Below, one piece after another: positions 12,533 through 21,700 of a stretch of 64,000 nucleotides of DNA. The position numbers and the translations under genes are program-made. The stretch's first letter is position 1, and each line of letters opens with the position of its first letter. The notes below the pieces were generated by a model. It ran no database searches and was not told where the DNA came from. It worked only from the letters and a program-made list of their open reading frames with translations. The stretch covers positions 434,001 to 498,000 of the forward strand of contig LR990067.1 in NCBI GenBank assembly GCA_905147135.1. The letters run 5' to 3'. This DNA comes from Blastobasis lacticolella (lineage: Eukaryota > Arthropoda > Insecta > Lepidoptera > Blastobasidae).

Positions 12533-12744
12533 ACCCCCCCACCCTCTTAGACCGTCCATGCCCCTGGGCCCCCCAGCGCCCCCGAGCCAAGACCCTCCCG
12601 GCATCGGAGCACATGCGTCGCCTCCGGAAGAAAAAGCATCCGATAGTGGTGGCCTGGAACGGCCGAGCCACGTTACCATTGTTTGAAGGTTACTGCCTGC
12701 TGACCAGCGCTTCGGAGTGGTGGGGGGGCGTCGAGGCTTTGGGG
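12533..12744 (+). CDS. Repeat-tail gene, exon 1 in this window
   Basis: It is preceded by a pyrimidine-rich acceptor ending TCCCCAG and followed by donor GTGAGT. The frame is open across all 212 nt and enters at the second codon base. It encodes a basic RRLRKKK stretch, then a conserved-looking core (HPIVVAWNGRATLPLFEG, EWWGGVEALG). Codon choice is GC-rich compared with the flanking DNA, as in a real exon. Family not recognised. A half copy lies at 357-452. Confidence 0.65.
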
Positions 12745-15700
12745 GTGAGTTGTGGATTTAGGATTTAGATTAGATTATTTATTTTTATTAAAATTGACAT
12801 CATTGGCTCGCAAAGTCATTTGTTAATTTTGTATTAAGTTTTTAGAATATAGCGGTTGGTCTGTTTGAGTTGACATTTTGTTTAAATTAATAATTACAAA
12901 GCGCATGTCATAATATAAGCAAGTCACAAAGGTTCCATCGGACCCATCGGGACCATCGGGGGGTCGGAGAGAATTAAAATTTTATCATGCAAAATTTACA
13001 AAATATACACAAACATAACAAAAAAAAAATAATAGTAAAATGTCAAATGAATACAATTTAAATTTATAATGTCTTCATAATTAGTGTCTTTATAATTAGG
13101 ACTTATTATAATTATATTTCATTTATGGATTAGCAACTCGTCATATAGAATGGTATTTCAGCAGGACACTACTTCGTCAGAACACTGCTTCAGCAAAACA
13201 TTTTCTCAGGACACTACTTTAACAGAGTGCTATTTCGACAGAACACAATTTCGGCAGAACACTACTTTGACAGATCACTACTTCGTCAGATCACTGCTTC
13301 GTCAGATCGCTATTTCTGGAGAACACTACTTTGACAGAACACTACTTCCTCAGATCACTACTTCGTCAGATCACAGCTTCGTCAGAACACTACTTCGTCA
13401 CATCACTACTTTGGCAAATCCCTCACTAAATAATTCGGAAAAAGTAATCGGTATGGAGGCACCGGGGTTCGAACTCCGTATCTCTCGCTAAACCGGCCCG
13501 TAAGCCACTAGGCCACCGACTCTCGGTGATGATGATGGTCTTCTTCCTATCGTATCAATGGTAAATAGGTTAAGTTAATGGTCAATGATGATGGTAACGT
13601 GCTATAATGTTCCAGGCCGACACCGTCCAGTACTGGTCGGTCTGCGGGCGGCGGTTGCCGCCCTCCCTGGTCAGGGAGTCGCACACATTCAAGAAAGGAA
13701 CGCGGCTGTTCAAGCTAATTGGCGAGCCCGGCAATGAAGTCATGGCGCTGGTGAGTTCACGACAGGTCGCATCGCGGTGGACAGTTTCATCATATCAGCC
13801 AGACGCCCACTGCTGGGCATAGGCCTCCCCCAGAGATCTCCACAAATACCGGTCCTGTGGCGACCACGTACCGGAAGAGGCAGCGTGGGTAGGCCTCCCA
13901 CAAGGTGGACCGACCTGGTAAGGATCACAGGTACCAGCTGGATGCGGAAGGACAGTTTACGACAATAATAAATAATAATTATCGTGGCGTTCATGTCCCG
14001 GTTGTGCTCTCGCGCACGAGGGTCCGGGGTCCGCCTAGATCATGATTCAGAGTGTGGTAGATCTGATAATCACTGTGGAGCGACTGCCGTTTGGTCTCCG
14101 TGACCCTGCTACCAGGGGAACCTGACCAGATTGGATCATGGTTACACATCCAGTCGCGTTAATGTGTAGGTTTCGTCAATGCTGTGGCAGCAAAAGGCAA
14201 ATGCCCATCCACTGCCAAATAGACGGTTCCCCAAATCCCCACCCCATGGAGCGCTGGAGACATTACTAACCGGCAGGAACACAATAATAATCATCTTATA
14301 GGTTGTGCTCTCACGCACGAGGGCCCTGGGTTCGCCTTGACCATGATCCCGGATATAGCAAATCCGATAATTACATTGGAGCGTCTGTCATCTGACCTCT
14401 GGGACGCTGTTACCAAGGGAACCTACTACATTCAGTCGCCTGAATGTGTAGGTTTCATCACGATGTTTTTCCTCACCGCGGCACCGCTTCAAAATTCAAA
14501 ATTTCTTAATTGATTAGGACATTAAATATCTCTTTCAATCGTCAAAAAGGAGGGGGGTAGGAAAGTAGGAAGGAAACACACTGTGACACGCTGACCGCCC
14601 TATGGCCGTAGATAACGTATCCCTCGCCAACCACGACCGAACCGTGCTCGACAATGCCAGGCAGAGCCGGAACGCTATATTATATTATATAGGTATGTCT
14701 AGTGTAATTAAGAAAAACCACCTAAAACTACAGCAAGAGTAAGCCAGTCCACCAAGGCAGCACCCGTTCACGAGTATAACGCAGGGCCCAGCCATCGTCC
14801 AATTCAACCATATTTGAGGGAAAAGAGCGACCCGGCCCCCACGCCACCGCCAGACAGACTTTTAAGTGAGCGTGCATCACACATGCTGTATGTGGTAGGT
14901 AGTCGCTACCACCCTACTCTATCCTATCCCTTCCCTATCGCTACCTTACTCCTACCCTATCCTACCATTGCCTTAACCCTACCCTACCACTACCTTACCC
15001 CTACCCAATCCTATACTACCTTACTGCTATCTTACTTCTACCCTACCCTACCCTACCCCTACTCTAACTACTACCCTACCCCTACCCTAGCGCAGACAGG
15101 AGACACCATGTGTGGGAGAGGAAGGAAAATTAACGCCGCTTCCAAGGTGGTTCTCCGTGGGGGAAAGAAACGGCAAGAAACCCACAGAGCCTACGTTAAT
15201 TCTTTTTTTTAAACATGTCTTATGTACATTATTTGTCCTATATACTATCTTAAAAGTAAATACCTGTATAGAACAGCAGGTCAGTCCCATGGACTTTTGT
15301 CATTTACATATTCAGATATACTATAATAACTTTTTGACACAATTTGTTTTTTATAGCGACTTAAAATTTATTCAATGGTAAATTCTGAATATCTGTTGGA
15401 ACCTTATTATAAAAGCGTACACATTGACCCATAAATGATTTATGGACTTTGGCTAGACGACAAGCACCAGCAACAAGCTTATCTTTATTTCTCGTATTAA
15501 TATTATGAACATCACTATTCTTCTTAAATAAGTGTAAATTTTTATGAACATACATTAAGTTCTCATATATATATATTGCTACGGCATTGTCATTATATCA
15601 ATATTCCTGAATTTATCTCTTAGTGAAGTTCTAGGTCTCAATTGATAAATCGCGCGAATAGCCCTTTTCTGCAATACAAATACATTGTGCCAGTCGGCAG

Positions 15701-18700
15701 CGTGTCCCCACAGCAGTATGCCATAGGCCATAATACTGTGGAAATAACTAAAGTAAACTAATCTTGCTGTAGCCTCTTTACAGCATATGCTGCAGAACTT
15801 AGCCGTTTCGCCAATTTATCGATGTGAGGACCCCATTGCAATTTATTATCCAGAGTAAAGCCTAAAAATACTGTAGCATCAACAAGATTCAAATTCTCGC
15901 CTTTTATTTGTACATTAGTGGGCACTGATCTAACATTTGGCAAAGAGAATTTTAAACATTTTGTCTTCTTGCCATTCAGTAATAAATTATTAACCGTAAA
16001 CCAGTTTACCACTTCTGCAATAGCCTTGTTCACGTCTTCATATGTTAATTGTTGTCTTTTTACTTTAAACACTAAAGATGTATCGTCCGCGAACAAGACA
16101 ATTTCATGGGTATCTTTTACAAAGTACGGTAAGTCATTTACATAAACAAGAAACAAAAACGGCCCCAAAATAGATCCCTGGGGGACACCCATAGAGACAA
16201 CAGACCCCATAGATCTCTCTCCGTTTACATCAACTTTTTAAATTCTATGACTCAAGTATGAATTTAGCAAGTTCAGGGCCAAGTCCTTTATTCCATAATG
16301 TTGTAATTTCCTGACCAAAATACCATGATTAACGCAATCAAAGGCTTTGGATAAATCACAGAAAACCCCTAAGGCATCACGTGATTCCTCCCAGGCCCCA
16401 AACAAATGTTTAATAAGTTCAACACCTGCATCAGCTGTTGAACGACCGCGAGTAAAACTGAATTGTTTATGATGTAATAGGTTACTTCCATAAAAATGAG
16501 CTTTTAGTTGATTTAATATGATTTTCTCAAATATTTTACTTAGAACTGGTAAAATTGAAACTGGTCTAAAATTTGTAGGATCCGTTGTATTACCAGTTTT
16601 CAACAATAGAATAACTTTACTGTGCTTCATCAGGTCAGGAAATTCACCATTATCAACACAATTATTAAATATATTCGCTAAGTGGACAGCAATAACATCA
16701 ATTACAGAGCTAATAATTTTTACTGACATACCATCAATGTCGGCAGTTGCTTTCATTTTTATTCATCGATGACACTCTCGGGTACATTTTGTCTTAACAA
16801 GGATTCAGCGAGAGCAGGAGACGAATTTAAGGATTTCGTAGTTTGTAAGTAGTAGTAAGTAGTAGTAGTATTGAATACCTCCTTGAATGCAACTTTTGAG
16901 TTTTTGGTAACAACATTATCATTTATCTTTAAACTATACTTAGTATCGCGATTTGTTACTTTTCCAGTTTTACTATTTATTATCTGCAATGTGGATTTTA
17001 CTATATCTGTGCTATTTTTTAGTTTGTGTTTAACGAAATTCGATTTAGCTGTAGCACAAACGCGTTTAAATAACTTTTAATAATGTTTAACATACTCAGC
17101 AAATTCTACGCTATTATTATACGTCCGTTCTACATAAAGCTCATATAATTTATTTCTACTCTTATGTATTCCTGCTGTCGCCCAATCGCTAAACATAAGT
17201 TTGCTGTTTACTGCCTTCACCTTTTGTTTGAATATACTATTACTTTCAGTTTTTGTCATGTGTAAAACTGAATTATAATTTTCATTTGTATCATCAAAAT
17301 ACTTTAAATTAGATGATTTCTCTATAATGTTATTTCTAAAACTGTTTAGACGGTTGTTGTTAATTGGTACAAATTTAATAGTATTTTTTGTTTCTTTCCT
17401 CATATTAACATTAAACACAGCTAATTGACCACAATGATCGGATTGCAATTTGTTTATTACAGACTGGCTACATGCCTAGATATCACAAAAAATGTTGTCT
17501 AGACAAGTTGAGGTAGTACTTGTTATTCTAGTAGGCTCTAAAAATAAGTTGATTAAATTATGACACTTAAATAATGATATTAGCCTACCAGTATATTTAC
17601 AAGATACGTCTAATAAATCTATATTAAAATCTCCACAAACAACAATATTTTTATTACAATTGCTAACTTTAATAAGGGCTTCATCCATAATTTTCTCGAA
17701 CAAATCAAATGATGAAGCCGGAGGTCTGTATACGCTCATTACAATAAGTCGCTCAAGTTCTATACAGGCAATTTCAGCAGTTCGTTCAACAGACAGCTTG
17801 ACAATATCAGTGCGTTCCTTGCATTTTAGGCAATTACGATCAAGTATTAGGGAACCTCCATGAATTGCCTGCCCTCTTGTAAACGAACTTGCAAGTTTAT
17901 GGTTGTTAAAGCCAAATATGAATCCGCTCCCCATTGATTTCTGATGTACTGACGTCGGTGGCCGCACACCACCAGGAGGACCGTGTGACTTTTCTTAAAT
18001 AATACGGCAGACTGCCAGGCCGCGTGGGCCCCTGATGGGGCGTGGTCACCGCCGCCTATGGACATCAGCAACGCCAGGGGCGCTAATATAGCTCTTGAAC
18101 GATCCCATGCCATAGTCCAAAGGAAACACCGTGGCTCGCCTTTTTGACCCTGTGTCTTCCTAGCCAAAACATACTCGCTGACCACTCACCCTCCCCATCA
18201 GGTGCTGACGGCGCTGTGGTGGGAGGCGATAACTCCTTACCTTCTGCAGAAAGTCCAAGTGTGCCTGTTGGGCCCGACGCTGATACCGCGAGTGTTGCAG
18301 AACCGCTCCGACGGGCTCTACGTACACTCGGACTCGATGCCCGCACTGCGAGCGCTCGTCCACAGGTGAGTTCCGGACACGCACGAGAGGTGGCGCTGTT
18401 CGCTGGCGCTGCATCGCGGGGGACAGTTCGCGCGTCGGTTCCGTATAGGGTGTCGCATCCGATGAAACCCAAAAATCCTTCCCGGTTATAGGTACTTCCA
18501 AGGCTGAGTTTAGCTGCTAGACGCCTAGGTCTCTCCCTCCCTCGATAGTCCGGAGGGTGCCACATGCCCTTGCGGTAGGCAAAAAAAAGCGTTGCTCGCG
18601 CTGCGAGCGGGCTCTTCAGCAGGTGAGTTCCGAACGCGGTCCAAAAAACAATATCACTGATTTTCCCGCAGACTATCGCTGGTTAATGACGACTTCTTGT

Positions 18701-21700
18701 AAAGACGTCTTCTCAAAATGACAATTGTTGAAAAGACGACGTCTAGGAAAGATGACAGTTTCTCAAAATGACGACTCTCCAAATGTCGGTTTCTTCAGAA
18801 GACGTCTTCTCCAAATGACAGCTTCTCGAAATGACGATTTCTTGATAAGACGACTTGTTACAATTACGACTTCTTTGGGAAGACGAGTTTTTGAAATGAC
18901 TACTTCTCCAATGACAATGAAAATTTCTCACAATGTCGAGTTCTCGGAAAGGCGACTTCTCAAATTGACAGATTTCTTGAAAAGACTCGCAGTAGCGCCA
19001 ACACAACACAAGTGAGCACAAAAACGGTTGCCCTCATTCAGCCATTCGCAAATTCCGGCGTGGGGTCCAGTTAATTTCGACTGATGCCATTCTTATTTGC
19101 AGTGTCAACAAACGGTTTCCGAACACCATAAACGTGCGAGTTAGCCAACAGCCCGCCGTGATTGTGGCCTCCAAGGACCCCGGCCAGGCCTCGCTGACCC
19201 CTCCTGCCAAGGGGTCACAGAAGACCCCTGAAGACCAGAAAAAGTAAATAAGATGTTTTGGGTTAAGACTTTCGTAGTTATTCACTAACTTTGCACATGT
19301 TATCGGGTTTGTTACCAGGGTTGGTATTGTTCTTACTTCGTCGTGGTCACGAGTTGACTGGTGCCGCTGTGTGAAGTCGCTCCTAAGGGCAGACATATCG
19401 GTCCACCCTCTTTCGGATTCGACGATTACCCTTCGAAGCGTCGAATTCTCGAAACACTGCCATTGTTACTCGCAAGCTGTTAAATCACCGTGGGTTTCTG
19501 AAAGGCCAATCAATCTATTGTTAGCTAATCGACCATTAACAAGAGATCAATTTTTTCGCCTGGCTACCCCTGCTAAAATCAGTCACATTCATTCACTCAT
19601 ACACGTTTTGTTTCTGTCTAACGCATTAATTTGTCTCTGTCCCTAGCGGCCTTTTGATAGCGGCGGGATATTAAACTTTTAGATGAAACTGATAGCCATT
19701 GTATAGTTTTCGTGTAAATAAAAATCGAATATTATAAAAAAAAATATACATAGCTAGAAAAGAGAAAATATAACAATATTTATGTTATAGAGTCACGGGT
19801 TCCAGTGGATCAGTAATCCCATCATCATCATCTTTAGGCAGTTAGGTGGGTCCCGGTCCACTGCTGAATACAGTCCTCCCACGGCTTACACTCTGGTCGA
19901 CTCTGTTATCTTGCATCCATCGGCTCCCTAGGACCTTAAAGAGGTCGTCCGTTCATCTCTTGGGAGGCCATCCAGAGAAAGCCACTCAACAACATCCGCC
20001 CCATCAGCTATCGATTCTGTGAGTTTCTCCCAATAATCCCATTAGTTAAATCTTGGTTCAAGTCCTGGACACGGGCCGGTTCGTGGTTCAGGTCCAGGTC
20101 CTGGCCCCGGATCAGGTCCAGGTCCTGGACCCAGACCAAATCGTGGTTCAGGTCCAGGTCCTGGCTTCGGACCAAGTCCTGGTTCAGGTCTAGGTACTGG
20201 CCCCGGACCAGGTACTGGTTCAGGTTCAGGTCCTGGACCCGGACCACTTCGTGGTTCAGGTCCAGGTCCTGGCTTCGGACCAGGTCCAGGACCAAGACCA
20301 AGAAAATCGGATATAATTTCTTTTGACAATCGATTAATTGGTCGATTTTCGCCAATTAAAATAACACGGCGATAACATACAGTTAACATGAGAAAAAGCT
20401 TTCCGGAAACCCAAAATTACATTAATCAGCCGTTAATTGGAGATTTGACAATCCGTTAACAAGCTGTTAACAAGCCGTCAATTGGCCCTTTCAGAAACCC
20501 AAACTGCATTTAATCAGTGTTTAACAAGCTGTTACGTAATTTTTGCGTTGACAAGCGTTTCAGAAACCGGGTGTCAGTCTGTTAGCTAATGAATGATTTG
20601 ACAAGCTTTTCAGAAACCGGGTGTAAATTACCGTCGTGTTGACTCACGGCCAACCCCCAGGTTTTTTATTAAAACACTCAATGCATAAATTATAAAAGTA
20701 ACTAAATTCGGCGAAAATATTGTAGGTACATGAATTTTTATCGGAATCTGAAGTGGAATCCGAGAATATCGCCACTTTGTGACATCGTAGGTTAATTGCT
20801 TTTTCTTTTAAAATACCGAATCTTGTTTTCGGCGCTGCGTTTCTACTTTTGGAATTTTTTTTATCTACACTCATAGCATAATGTTCCAATTACATATTCG
20901 AAAACAGTCGTTTAAAGGTACACTTTTTTCACGTCAGACTATAACTTTTTTAAAAATTACTTTTCGTTACAGCATTTCCCATACTATTTTCATTACAGCT
21001 GTATCGTAAAATAACTTTTTAATCATTATGCAACACTTTAATTTTTTGTCGGGCGCCGGGACACGGCGTAATGTAGGCTGAATACTTAGATGTCTTTAAC
21101 AAATTCAAATTCAAAATTTAAATTTTCCTGTTTATATTCTGCGTAATTATTTTCTTTACTTTTCAATCTATTGATTTATTACGTACGGACTGCTGCGGTA
21201 AAGCTATTGCATAGCATTTTTTATCAACTTATGCAATTATAATTATTTATTTATTTTATTTATACAGTATTTTTTTCTCTAATTAATGCGAGCTTCGTAC
21301 AGTCGTACCATATACATAAACGTTAAGGTTCAACTAGTCGCGGGCTCGAACTCACTCGTGGACGCGGCCAAAAAGCACGCTGTCTCTGGCTGTAAAAGAG
21401 ATAGAATCAGTTATGAGCAGTTAGCAGCTAGTCTACACGCATATGTCTAGTCGCACGCACACAAACACCGTGCCGAAGTCTGCCGAACTGAAACGACGTT
21501 AGACGATGCACGGCTTTCAACGCCGCACCGCCGTGCCGGTCAGAGTGGGGGTGTTATGTTTATTTTCGTTACGGAATTTTTTGATTCGGTCGCCGCGCTC
21601 AAATTGTTTTCTTATCGGTCACCACGCTCAAAAAGTGTAACTTGAATTAATATCAAAGAAAAAAAATACTGCATAAATAAAATAAATAAATAATATATAA

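Noticed and set aside
13150..13491. 113-residue plus-strand ORF
   Set aside because: It is produced by the 18-bp minisatellite and ends in a SINE head.
14814..15212. 132-residue plus-strand frame
   Set aside because: Mostly low-complexity CTACC translation (TLPYP-type words), without domain or splice support.
20008..20389. Two overlapping minus-strand frames of PGPGP and DLNQDL repeats
   Set aside because: They are made by the GGTCC-rich minisatellite inside element X; there is no other coding evidence.
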